This document shows positions 15,409 to 23,091 of a stretch of DNA of 56,692 bases, one piece after another. The notes beneath the pieces were generated by a model. That model ran no database searches and had not been told where the DNA came from. It was given only the letters and a program-made list of their open reading frames with translations. Made by a program: the position numbers and the translations under genes. The DNA is from CAZNNH01 sp964574335 (GTDB lineage: Bacteria; Acidobacteriota; Vicinamibacteria; Fen-336), in the NCBI GenBank assembly GCA_964574335.1, contig CAZNNH010000021.1, positions 1 to 56,692 of the forward strand, given 5' to 3'. Position 1 is the stretch's first letter. The number at the start of each line of letters is the position of its first letter.

Positions 15409-16680
15409 TCATTCTCCCAGCAGGCGGGCGAGGTAGCGGGACTTCATCTGGCGGCTGGCCAGGGCCTGCTTGATGGGGGGCAGCGCCAGGATCACGCCCA
15501 GGATCGCGGCCATCGCCCGGTGGCTCCGGTGGGCCTGGTTGTCGAAGATCAGCTCGTGGAGCGTGCCCCGCTCGATCGCCATCAGGACCGCCTTGTGGGC
15601 GGCGTTGACCGGCGTGATCACCCGCTCCGGCCGCGCCCGCAGCCGCATGCCGCCGCTCGGGCAGGCGCGCACGCAGACGCCGCAGCCCAGGCAGCGCGTC
15701 TCGTCCAGCGCCGCCCGCCGGCGCTTGGGGTGCCGGGGGTCATGGCGCGAGCGGAGCGAGAGGGCGTCCACCGGACAGGCAGAGACGCACTTGCCGCACC
15801 CCTTGCAGGCCTCGCCGTCGATCTCGGCGATGTAGCTGGTGGTGTGGACCGGATGTAGCAGGGCCAGCCGCCGCACCGCCGCCATCGCCTCGCAGCAGCA
15901 GCCGCAGCAGTTGCAGATGAAGCTGACGCCGTGCTGGACGTTGTCGCCGAACTGGACCAGGCCCCGCTCCTGCGCCTGATGAAGCAGGTCGTGGCCCTCG
16001 CACCTGTCGGCACGCCGGGCGTGGCCGTGCCGTATCAGCGAGCGGGCGGTGCCACCGAAGGTCAGGCAGATCTGCATCGGCGCGTCGCAGGCCTCTCCGA
16101 GGTGCTGCTTCTTGTGGCGGCAGTAGCAGAGGCTGACACCGATGTGCCGGGCCTTCTCGACCACCAGGCTGGCGCGCTCGTGGTCGAGCACCTGCAGCGA
16201 CAGCTCGGGCGGCAGCGCCTTTTCCTGGACGAAGGCCCGTCCGAGATGGGTCTCGCCGCGGCCGAACAGAGCGGTTATGAACTCCTGCTCGACGTTCAGG
16301 TACTGGTGGAACAGCTCCGCCAGCAGCTTCTGGTCGACGTCGCCGCGCAGCCGCATCATCGAGAACTCGAAGAACCCGGCCATCGGCGGCGGCAGGATGT
16401 AGAGCGGCTCATCCCCGTCCACCAGGTCGAGGAGGAGCGCCCGACCCGCCAGTTGGTCCAGGACGGCTCGCGCCTCGGCCGCCGGGACCTTCCACGCGTC
16501 GGCGGCGGTCTGGACCCGGAAGGGTCGGATCGGCAGCAGCGCGACCAGGCCGGCCTCGCGCTCGCTCATCAACACGCCCAGGATCTTGAAGAGGGTCTCC
16601 GAGGCAGGCGCCCCTTGGGGAAAGCGGTTGAGACGCTGGGTGAGCTGTTGATATCCGGAGCCGACCGCCAAGTGCGCCAT
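15409..16680 (-). CDS. 4Fe-4S dicluster protein with winged-helix-like N-terminus
   Basis: 423-residue cytoplasmic iron-sulfur protein. The N-terminal about 100 residues are helical and winged-helix-like (AADAWKVPAAEARAVLDQL). A Cys-rich middle part has CYCRHKKQHLGEAC (about 184-197) and CNCCGCCC (256-263). A 2[4Fe-4S] ferredoxin domain follows: CKGCGKCVSACP (292-303) and CLGCGVCVRACP (330-341). The C-terminus ends in a helical segment that may touch the membrane. This family occurs in anaerobic or sulfur-metabolising bacteria as an uncharacterised electron carrier or sensor. No redox partner is adjacent. The ATG has a GGAGG 4 nt upstream and is divergent from the nuclease-like gene. Confidence 0.85.
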   Translation of the reverse strand: MAHLAVGSGYQQLTQRLNRFPQGAPASETLFKILGVLMSEREAGLVALLPIRPFRVQTAADAWKVPAAEARAVLDQLAGRALLLDLVDGDEPLYILPPPMAGFFEFSMMRLRGDVDQKLLAELFHQYLNVEQEFITALFGRGETHLGRAFVQEKALPPELSLQVLDHERASLVVEKARHIGVSLCYCRHKKQHLGEACDAPMQICLTFGGTARSLIRHGHARRADRCEGHDLLHQAQERGLVQFGDNVQHGVSFICNCCGCCCEAMAAVRRLALLHPVHTTSYIAEIDGEACKGCGKCVSACPVDALSLRSRHDPRHPKRRRAALDETRCLGCGVCVRACPSGGMRLRARPERVITPVNAAHKAVLMAIERGTLHELIFDNQAHRSHRAMAAILGVILALPPIKQALASRQMKSRYLARLLGE

Positions 16681-16716
16681 AGCCTCCAGGCTAGCTTAGC
16701 GGATTCCGAGCCAACG

Positions 16717-16722
16717 TATCAT
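16717..16722 (+). promoter_or_regulatory. -10 box TATCAT of the nuclease-like gene
   Basis: TATCAT contains the ATG at 16721, so that ATG cannot be the start of a transcript made here. The next ATG, at 16730, lies 7 nt after the box. Confidence 0.5.
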
Positions 16723-16729
16723 GGGCGCG

Positions 16730-17584
16730 ATGAGAGGCCGGCGCACGGCGCGCGAGCTCGAGCGGACGGCGGCATCGGGGCGGCCGCCCCAGCCGTCCGA
16801 GCCGGCGCCCGCTTCGCCCGTGCTGGCGATGCTGGCACGACGCGGGCTCCGGCCCCAGCCCGCTCGTCCCGACCTCCCGTTCCCGCCCGCCCTGGACCCG
16901 GCGCGCGCCGAGGCGCTCTGCCGTCGCCTGGACCACTACGCCTTCCGCCTGTTCCTGCGCGGCGCGATCCAGCGCGCGGAAGGGTTCGCGCCGTCCGTCA
17001 CCACCCGCTACCTCCCCCCAGCGAAGGCGCGCGAGCACGCCGAGTTCCTGGTCGGCCTGTCGCTCGCCGAGCGCCTGCCGCGGGGCCGCTACCGGCTGGT
17101 CCACCCTGCCCGGAGCTTCGGCGGCACGCTGGAGTGGTACGTGGCCCGCGAGCTCTCGCGCCGACTGGGCTTCGACGTGGCGACGGGGCTCAAGCTCCGG
17201 GCACGGGGAGTGGGCGGCGACCTCGACGTGGTGGCGGTGGCGGACGGGCGGCTCACTTACCTCGAGCTCAAGTCCTCTCCCCCTCGACATCTCGAGGTGG
17301 GTGAGGTCGCGGCGTTCGTCAGCCGCGTCCAAGTGGTGCGGCCCGACCTCTCGCTGCTGGTCCTCGACACCGGCCTGCGGCTGGCCGACAAGGTGGTGCC
17401 GATGCTAATGGCGGCGGTCGAGGCCTCGCGGCCGGGCGCCCGGCCCGAGCCGCGTCGTCTCGCCCGGGAGCTGTGGGCGATCACGCCCCTGCTTTTCGCC
17501 GTCAACGCCAAGCCGGACCTGATCGCCAACGTGGGCCGGGCGATCGCGGAGGGGCTGCTGGCGCTGGCGCCGCCGCCGCCTTGA
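16730..17584 (+). CDS. PD-(D/E)XK nuclease-like protein
   Basis: 284-residue protein with a basic N-terminus and a C-terminal restriction-endonuclease-like core. Visible core residues are Glu135 in GGTLEWYVARELSRRLGF, Asp166 in VGGDLDVVAVADG and Glu179-Leu-Lys181 in LTYLELKSSP, the E-(G)xxD-ExK arrangement of PD-(D/E)XK enzymes. Helices with AFVSRVQVV follow, as in Mrr/DUF1887-like folds. The family is not one I can name. No methyltransferase, helicase or toxin-antitoxin partner is adjacent, so a repair or housekeeping nuclease is as likely as defence. ATG 16730 is preferred over ATG 16721, which lies inside the -10 box. Confidence 0.8.
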   Translation: MRGRRTARELERTAASGRPPQPSEPAPASPVLAMLARRGLRPQPARPDLPFPPALDPARAEALCRRLDHYAFRLFLRGAIQRAEGFAPSVTTRYLPPAKAREHAEFLVGLSLAERLPRGRYRLVHPARSFGGTLEWYVARELSRRLGFDVATGLKLRARGVGGDLDVVAVADGRLTYLELKSSPPRHLEVGEVAAFVSRVQVVRPDLSLLVLDTGLRLADKVVPMLMAAVEASRPGARPEPRRLARELWAITPLLFAVNAKPDLIANVGRAIAEGLLALAPPPP

Positions 17585-17785
17585 GGGAGTGGTTGCCGAG
17601 GCCGTGGCGAGAAGGGCGCGGGTCAGCGCCGCGCGAGCCGCCCACGCCTCCAGAACGCCGGGTGCTCAGAACGGGTACACTGGTAATCAGTGACGGTGCG
17701 CGCTTGCCGCCCAATAGCCGATGTCCGGGCTTCTCCGTCGACGGGAAGGTGATCGCAGGGCCAGCGCACGAGACAGGAGACGGTG

Positions 17786-17983
17786 ATGGCGAAGGACAAG
17801 GACGATGCCAGGGCCGAGGGCTTCAAACGTGGCCTGGCAGGCAAGGTCGGCACCTCGAGCATGATCGAGGGCTGGACCGACGACCGGGCCGCGGGCGAGG
17901 CTCGAACCGATGGCTACACGAAGGGAAAGAGAAAGCGCTCGCAGCTCGAGGCCGAGAAGAGGACCCGAGGCCGGAAGAAGTAG
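17786..17983 (+). CDS. Small basic hydrophilic protein
   Basis: 65-residue protein, rich in Lys, Arg, Asp and Gly, without signal peptide or membrane helix: start MAKDKDDARAEGFKRGLAG, end KRTRGRKK. GFKRGLAGK and GYTKGKRK look like two copies of a short (G)xxxG-K motif. GGAGACGGTG precedes the ATG. A TACACT box at 17676 could serve as promoter. The basic tail suggests nucleic-acid binding, but this is a guess and the gene could be spurious; coding-like codon use and the Shine-Dalgarno argue for it. Confidence 0.5.
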   Translation: MAKDKDDARAEGFKRGLAGKVGTSSMIEGWTDDRAAGEARTDGYTKGKRKRSQLEAEKRTRGRKK

Positions 17984-17997
17984 CAGGTAGCAGCGCA

Positions 17998-18026
17998 CGC
18001 CCCTTGTCGGGCATCGGCCCGGGGCG
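17998..18026. terminator. Possible hairpin between convergent genes
   Basis: CGCCCC / GGGGCG outer stem with an inner GGGC / GCCC stem and ATCG loop, in the 60-bp gap between the small basic protein gene and the convergent peptidase gene. There is an asymmetric internal loop and no U-run, so it is a weak candidate. Confidence 0.3.
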
Positions 18027-18043
18027 AGAAGGCCGCTGTCGCC

Positions 18044-19453
18044 TCAGCGGACCTCATACCTCGCGCGGATCTCCTCCGGCGGGGTCAGGTCCACCTGGTG
18101 GAGCCAGGCGTGAGGTGAGGTGGCTTGGGCCGCCTTGATGGGCTCTGCCGTGTACAGCCAGCGCAGGAAACGCTCTTCGACGTCGACGCCGCTGGTCTCA
18201 CGCAGGTGCGCGACCAGCTCCATGGTGTTGAACGGGACGAAAAGCCGGCCCTCGTGGAGGGCGCGCAGGTAGGCGATCATCGCCGCCCGGCCGCCGAGGT
18301 CCTGGGCCACGGCCTGGATGATCTGGGCGCCCTCGTCGTAGGCCCGGGTGTCGAAGCCGACACCGATCGGCGAGCGGCCGCCGACGATGTCCGACGAGTA
18401 GGTCTCGGCGATCGCGCGGTAGGAAGGGCTCAGGGAGAGCTCGTGCCACATGTTGATCGCCTCGTCCCACCACGAGTCACGGTAGGTGGTGGCGATCGTG
18501 GAGCAGCCGAAGTACATGTGGAACACCTCGTGGCGGAGCGCCGCGAGCGAGGTGATGGTGGCCCCGTAGTACTCCATGCCGCCGCCGCGCGAGGTGAGCA
18601 CGACGCTCAAGCCGCGGGGCATCGGGAAGGGTCCCAGGTCGCCTTCGAGCACGGGAAGCCAGGCCTCGAGCCGAGCGAAGACATCGTCGATCGATGATCC
18701 CGGGCTGGCCATCACGCGGACATCGACGCCTGCGAGGGTGCGCTGCTCCACCACCACGTCCTCGGCTGGCGCCAGGAAGAACATCAGCGTGTAGGAGGCG
18801 ACCTCCCTCTCGGTGTCGAGGAGCCACTCCTGGACGTCCTCCGCCGGAGTGCGGGCGACCTGCCCGGAGCCCAGGCACTGATAGGGGCGTGCGCCGTGGA
18901 CGCGGAACCGGATCACGTGATGGGCCAGCTCGTGGGGCGTGTTGAGGGTCGGGAACCGGGTCTCGTTGCCCCGGCCGAAGATGTCGTTGACGTCGACGTG
19001 AAACCGGCCGTAGCTGTCCGAGAGCGGGAGCGCGTAGGCGGCCTCGAGCCGGTGCTCTTCCTCAGAGGAGAGGTCACGCTGAGCCTCGAGGGCCACCTGG
19101 GTCGAGCCTTCGAAGCCAACCAGCCGCACATCGCGCTCGCTGTCGACGTCCAGCGGCTCGCCGTCGAGGCGGAGCGAGATCGCCGTCCCGGTGACGGCCG
19201 GGGTGAAGTGAAACAGCGGTCGCGTCTGGCCGGGACGCATGCGAAACGAGACGGTGGCGCGGGCGTGGACGACCGACTCCTCTGGGAACAGGTCGAACAC
19301 GACGTCGATCCGCTGGATGTCGATCCGGAAGGCCGCATCCAAGAGCGCCTGCTCTGCAGCCCGATCGCGGGGGTCGGGGGCCTGGGCAGTGGCCGAGGCA
19401 GCGAACGGCGCCACGGCGAGAGAAAGCAGTACGACCCTCGGGCCCCGGAGCAT
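18044..19453 (-). CDS. Exported M1-like (gluzincin) metallopeptidase
   Basis: 469-residue protein with a signal peptide (MLRGPRVVLLSLAVAPFAASATAQA). The zinc site is HEVFH at 308-312 with Glu331 in WWDEAIN 18 residues later, the HExxH-x18-E spacing of M1/MA-clan peptidases. GGGMEYYG upstream matches the GxMEx substrate loop of M1 aminopeptidases. The N-terminal half is beta-rich, as in M1 domain I. Length is shorter than full M1 enzymes because the C-terminal helical domain is reduced. An upstream TACAAT box 6 nt before the ATG sets the start. A periplasmic or secreted peptidase is likely. Confidence 0.86.
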   Translation of the reverse strand: MLRGPRVVLLSLAVAPFAASATAQAPDPRDRAAEQALLDAAFRIDIQRIDVVFDLFPEESVVHARATVSFRMRPGQTRPLFHFTPAVTGTAISLRLDGEPLDVDSERDVRLVGFEGSTQVALEAQRDLSSEEEHRLEAAYALPLSDSYGRFHVDVNDIFGRGNETRFPTLNTPHELAHHVIRFRVHGARPYQCLGSGQVARTPAEDVQEWLLDTEREVASYTLMFFLAPAEDVVVEQRTLAGVDVRVMASPGSSIDDVFARLEAWLPVLEGDLGPFPMPRGLSVVLTSRGGGMEYYGATITSLAALRHEVFHMYFGCSTIATTYRDSWWDEAINMWHELSLSPSYRAIAETYSSDIVGGRSPIGVGFDTRAYDEGAQIIQAVAQDLGGRAAMIAYLRALHEGRLFVPFNTMELVAHLRETSGVDVEERFLRWLYTAEPIKAAQATSPHAWLHQVDLTPPEEIRARYEVR

Positions 19454-19459
19454 CGTCCA

Positions 19460-19465
19460 ATTGTA
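19460..19465 (-). promoter_or_regulatory. -10 box TACAAT of the metallopeptidase gene
   Basis: Minus-strand TACAAT with 6 nt between it and the ATG at 19453, implying a leaderless mRNA. Confidence 0.5.
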
Positions 19466-19582
19466 GGTCGGCCGGTGCCGGCGTGCGCGTAGCTGTCGGG
19501 GACCGCTCTGTGGGGACATGACCGGATGCGCCCCGCCGTGCCGGCGAGTCCGGATCAAGTCTCCCGAAAGCAGAAACGTGGG

Positions 19583-22048
19583 TCAGGCCGAGGGCGGCGG
19601 AGGCTCCTCGGGCTTGGGGGGCTGGGGCGGCTGGGCCTCGGCGTCGTTGGTCTTGGCGCCCTTGTGGAAGTCACGCGCCTTCTCGGCGAACCGCATCAGC
19701 CGTGCCTCCACCTTCTGGTTGACGCTGTCCTCCGGGAAGCGTCCCTCGGCATCACGCTCGCCGGCGGGCTGGCCGGTCAGCACCTCGATCCCCTGGTCCA
19801 CCGTCTCGATGGCGATCACCCGGAAGCGCCCTTCCGCCACCGCCGCCACCACGTCCTCTCGGAGCATCAGATGCTTGACGTTGGAGGCCGGGATCAGCAC
19901 CCCTTGCTGATCGGAGAAGCCGCGCGCCCTGCAGACGTCGAAGAAGCCCTCGATCTTCTCGTTGACGCCGCCGATCGCCTGGACCTGGCCGTGCTGGTTC
20001 ACCGAGCCGGTCACCGCGAAGCACTGCCGGACCGGCACTTCGGAGAGCGCCGAGATCAGGGCGAACAGCTCCGCCGCCGAAGCGCTGTCGCCATCAATGC
20101 CGCCGTACGACTGCTCGAAGACCAGGCTGGCCTGGAGCGAGAGCGGGTGCTCGGCCACGTAGCGGGCGCCGAGGAAGCCGGAGAGGATCAGCACGCCCTT
20201 GGAGTGGAGGGGCCCGCCCAGCGCCACCTCCCGCTCGATGTCGAGCACCCCCTTGGTCCCCAACCGGACCCGGGCGGTGATCCGATTGGGACGCCCGAAG
20301 CTGAGGGTGCCGAGCTGCATCACCGACAGGCCGTTGACCTGCCCTGTCTGCGCCCCGTCGGTGTCGATCAGGATGGTGCCGCGCCGGATCTCCTCGAGGA
20401 TCCGCTCCCGGACCCGGTCGGCCCGTCGGATGCGGGCGTCGATGGCTCGCTGCACGTCCTCTCGCGACAGCACCGCCCGATCGCCGTCGCCCGCGTAGTG
20501 GTCGGCCTCGGAGAGGACGTCGGCGAGGTCCTCCACCTCGGTGCTCAGCTTCTCGGCGTCGGCCGCCAGCCGCGAGCCGTACTCGATCAGGCGCGCCACT
20601 GCCGAGCGGTCGAGGGGGCGCAGCTTCAGCTTGCGGGCGGTCTTGCCGATGAGCTGGGCGTAGAGCCGCTCGCCTTCGGGGGTGCGGTCGACCCGTTCCT
20701 CGAAGTCGGCGGCGACCTTGAAGAGGTCACGAAGGTCGTTGTCGTGCTGGGCCAGCATGTAGTAGAGCATCCGGTCGCCGATCATCACGATCTTCACGTC
20801 CAACGGGATCGGCTCGGGCTCGAGGCTGACGGTGGTGGTGGCGCCAAGGCTCTGGGCCAGCGTCTCGATGCGGATCTGGTGCGAGCGCAGGGCCCGCTTC
20901 AGCTCCTGCCAGGTGTAGGGCTGGAGCAGCACCCGGCGGGCATCCACCACCAGGTAGCCACCGTTGGCCCGGTGCAGGCCTCCCGCCTTGATCAGGTTGA
21001 AGTCCGTCACCAGGGTGCCGAGGTGGGAGAGGTGCTCGATCAAGCCCATCAGGTTGGTGTGGGTGGGGTGGTCCACGTAGACCACCGGCGCACCCTCGCT
21101 GGCCTTGTGGTCGACCAGCAGGTTCACCTTGTAGCGCCGGACCGAGGGCGCCTCCCCGAGCGCCCGCCGCAGCGATGCCGCCGGGTCCTGGGGTGACTGC
21201 TGAGCCGGCAGGAACTCCTCGGCGTTCTCGACCACCGAAGCCTGCACCGCCTCCAGGTGGGCCAGCACCTCGGGGAGGTCGGCATGGCGGTCGCGCAGCT
21301 CGTCGATCAGCCGCCCCACGGCCAGCGTGGTCAGCTCGCGCTGCAGCTCCTTGAGGCCTTGGCGGTGCTCGCGCTCCCAGTCCGGAAGCGCCGAGAGCAC
21401 CCCCTGTAGCTGCTCCTGGAGCGTCTCCATCTCGGCCTTCAGCCGGTCCTGCTCTGCCTGGGGCAGCCGGTCGATCCCCTCGGGCGGAAGCACCTCCCCG
21501 TCGCGGGAAGGGGCGAGCCCCAGCCCCATCGATGTCTTGACCAGGGCCACCCCCTTCTTCTTGGCGTCGCGCTCGATCTCGGCGAAGGCCTGCTCCTGGC
21601 GGTGCTTGAGCTTCTCCTCCAGCAGCCTCTTGCGGCCGCGGAACTCGTCGCCCTGGAAGGTGGCGGGGATCGCCCCGTGCAGCTCCTCGATCAGCCGGTC
21701 CATGTCGTCCCGGAACGGCCCGCCGTGACCCGCCGGGAGTCGTAGCGCCCGTGGCCTTCGCGAGTCGTCGAAGTTGTGGACGTAGCACCAGTCTGGAGGC
21801 GTCGGGCGGCTCCTGGCCCGCTCCTCGAGGAGCTGCTGGATGGAGGCGTGCTTCCCCAACCCGGGCGGCCCGAAGGCGAAGAGGTTGTAGCCCTCTCGCT
21901 CGATCCCCACCGCGAAGCGGATCGCCTCCACCGCCCGCGCCTGCCCGAGGGTGCCAGGCGGCTCCGGGAGATCTGCCGTGGTCTCGAAGGGGAGCTGGTC
22001 CGGGTTGCAGCGGGTGAGCAGGACCGACACCGGCAGGGGCTTGGTCAT
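19583..22048 (-). CDS. Lon-like ATP-dependent protease (AAA + S16 protease domains)
   Basis: 821-residue soluble protein of the bacterial Lon-like family without the Lon N-domain. A P-loop GPPGLGKH (60-67) opens the AAA part; His replaces the usual Ser/Thr after Lys66. A long helical insertion (about 120-290) is followed by the rest of the ATPase (FNLIKAGGLHRANGGYL, VKIVMIGDRMLYYML). The C-terminal S16 domain has the Ser655 (DGDSASAAE) - Lys698 (GGVNEKIEG) dyad, 43 residues apart as in E. coli Lon. A Pro-rich tail ends the protein. An AGGAGG lies upstream of the ATG, and the carbamate kinase stop is 17 bp upstream, so the two are one operon. Confidence 0.93.
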   Translation of the reverse strand: MTKPLPVSVLLTRCNPDQLPFETTADLPEPPGTLGQARAVEAIRFAVGIEREGYNLFAFGPPGLGKHASIQQLLEERARSRPTPPDWCYVHNFDDSRRPRALRLPAGHGGPFRDDMDRLIEELHGAIPATFQGDEFRGRKRLLEEKLKHRQEQAFAEIERDAKKKGVALVKTSMGLGLAPSRDGEVLPPEGIDRLPQAEQDRLKAEMETLQEQLQGVLSALPDWEREHRQGLKELQRELTTLAVGRLIDELRDRHADLPEVLAHLEAVQASVVENAEEFLPAQQSPQDPAASLRRALGEAPSVRRYKVNLLVDHKASEGAPVVYVDHPTHTNLMGLIEHLSHLGTLVTDFNLIKAGGLHRANGGYLVVDARRVLLQPYTWQELKRALRSHQIRIETLAQSLGATTTVSLEPEPIPLDVKIVMIGDRMLYYMLAQHDNDLRDLFKVAADFEERVDRTPEGERLYAQLIGKTARKLKLRPLDRSAVARLIEYGSRLAADAEKLSTEVEDLADVLSEADHYAGDGDRAVLSREDVQRAIDARIRRADRVRERILEEIRRGTILIDTDGAQTGQVNGLSVMQLGTLSFGRPNRITARVRLGTKGVLDIEREVALGGPLHSKGVLILSGFLGARYVAEHPLSLQASLVFEQSYGGIDGDSASAAELFALISALSEVPVRQCFAVTGSVNQHGQVQAIGGVNEKIEGFFDVCRARGFSDQQGVLIPASNVKHLMLREDVVAAVAEGRFRVIAIETVDQGIEVLTGQPAGERDAEGRFPEDSVNQKVEARLMRFAEKARDFHKGAKTNDAEAQPPQPPKPEEPPPPSA

Positions 22049-22065
22049 GGTTGGTTTGCTGCCTC

Positions 22066-23028
22066 CTATATCCCACCCACGAAGTGGGTCCCGGCCCGGC
22101 CGTCGATCGCCTGGGGCAGGCTCTCCGGGTTGGTGATCAAGGCGCGCCGTCCGCCGGCCTTCAGGAAGGTGATCACCGCCTCGATCTTGGGTCCCATGTT
22201 TCCCGGTGGGAAGTGGCCTTCTCCCTGGAGCCGCTCGATCTCATCCAAGGTGACCGCGCCCAGCGCCTGCTGCTGCGGCGTGCCGTAGTGGATGTAGACC
22301 TTGGGCACCGAGGTCAGGATCACCAGCAGCTCGGCGCCGACGTTGGTGGCCAGGACCGCCGAGGTGAGGTCCTTGTCGATCACCGCCTCGATGCCGCAGT
22401 AGCTGCCGTCGGGCTCCTGCTTGATCGGGATCCCGCCGCCGCCGCAGGCCACTACGATGTGACCGGCGCGGGCGGCGTCGCGGATCATGTGGCGCTGCAG
22501 GACCTTGAGCGGCTTGGGTGACGGCACGATCCGCCGCCATCCCCGTCCGGCGTCCTCCGTGACCTTCCACCCGAGCTGGTCGCGGCGCCGCTCGGCCTCT
22601 TCGCGGGAGAGGAAGGGGCCGATCGGCTTGCTCGGCGCCTGAAACGCCGGGTCGTGCTCGTCGACCAGCACCTGGGTGACCACGGTCACCACGTAGCGTC
22701 GCTGCTCCCGCTGGCGCAGGTCGTTGAGCAACGCCTGCTGGAGGATGTAGCCGAGGCTCCCCTCGGTCATCGCCACCAGCACGTCGAGGGGCAGCTCGGG
22801 CACCTCGTTGCGGGCCAGCTCGTGCTGGACCAGCAGGTTGCCGACCTGGGGCCCGTTACCGTGGGTGATCACCAGGTGGTAGTCGCGCTCGACCAGGGAG
22901 AACAGCAGCCCGGCGATCTCCTTGGCGTTGCGCTCGTGGTCGTCGATGGTGCCGCGCTCGCCCTTCTGCATGAAGGCATGGCCGCCCATCGCCACCAGCA
23001 CGATCGGGGACTCGCCGCGCTCTGCCAC
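22066..23028 (-). CDS. arcC: Carbamate kinase-like amino-acid kinase
   Basis: 320-residue amino-acid-kinase-fold enzyme that makes ATP from carbamoyl phosphate and ADP, or the reverse. Family marks are HGNGPQVGNLL, EGSLGYILQQAL, VACGGGGIPI, VIDKDLTSAVLATNVGAELLVILT and FPPGNMGPKIEA. The N-terminal nucleotide loop reads AMGGHAF where classical ArcC has ALGGNAL. The GTG start is preceded by GGAGG 8 nt upstream. No arginine deiminase or ornithine carbamoyltransferase gene is nearby; the partner is the Lon-like protease gene, so the physiological role here is unclear. Confidence 0.9.
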   Translation of the reverse strand: MAERGESPIVLVAMGGHAFMQKGERGTIDDHERNAKEIAGLLFSLVERDYHLVITHGNGPQVGNLLVQHELARNEVPELPLDVLVAMTEGSLGYILQQALLNDLRQREQRRYVVTVVTQVLVDEHDPAFQAPSKPIGPFLSREEAERRRDQLGWKVTEDAGRGWRRIVPSPKPLKVLQRHMIRDAARAGHIVVACGGGGIPIKQEPDGSYCGIEAVIDKDLTSAVLATNVGAELLVILTSVPKVYIHYGTPQQQALGAVTLDEIERLQGEGHFPPGNMGPKIEAVITFLKAGGRRALITNPESLPQAIDGRAGTHFVGGI

Positions 23029-23091
23029 GCTCTTGGACCTCCTTCCGGCCTGCCGTGACGTTACGCTGCCGACCGCCTGGGCGTCAAAGTC

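Noticed and set aside
17690..17752. 20-codon leaderless peptide after the TACACT box
   Set aside because: No ribosome-binding site, no conserved feature and no clear coding signal; it is better read as leader of the small basic protein gene.
22066..23028. Isopentenyl phosphate kinase as an alternative to carbamate kinase, which would link to the HMG-CoA synthase operon
   Set aside because: The motifs HGNGPQVGN, EGSLGYILQQAL and GNMGPKIEA and the length (320 residues) fit carbamate kinase; isopentenyl phosphate kinases are shorter and lack these.
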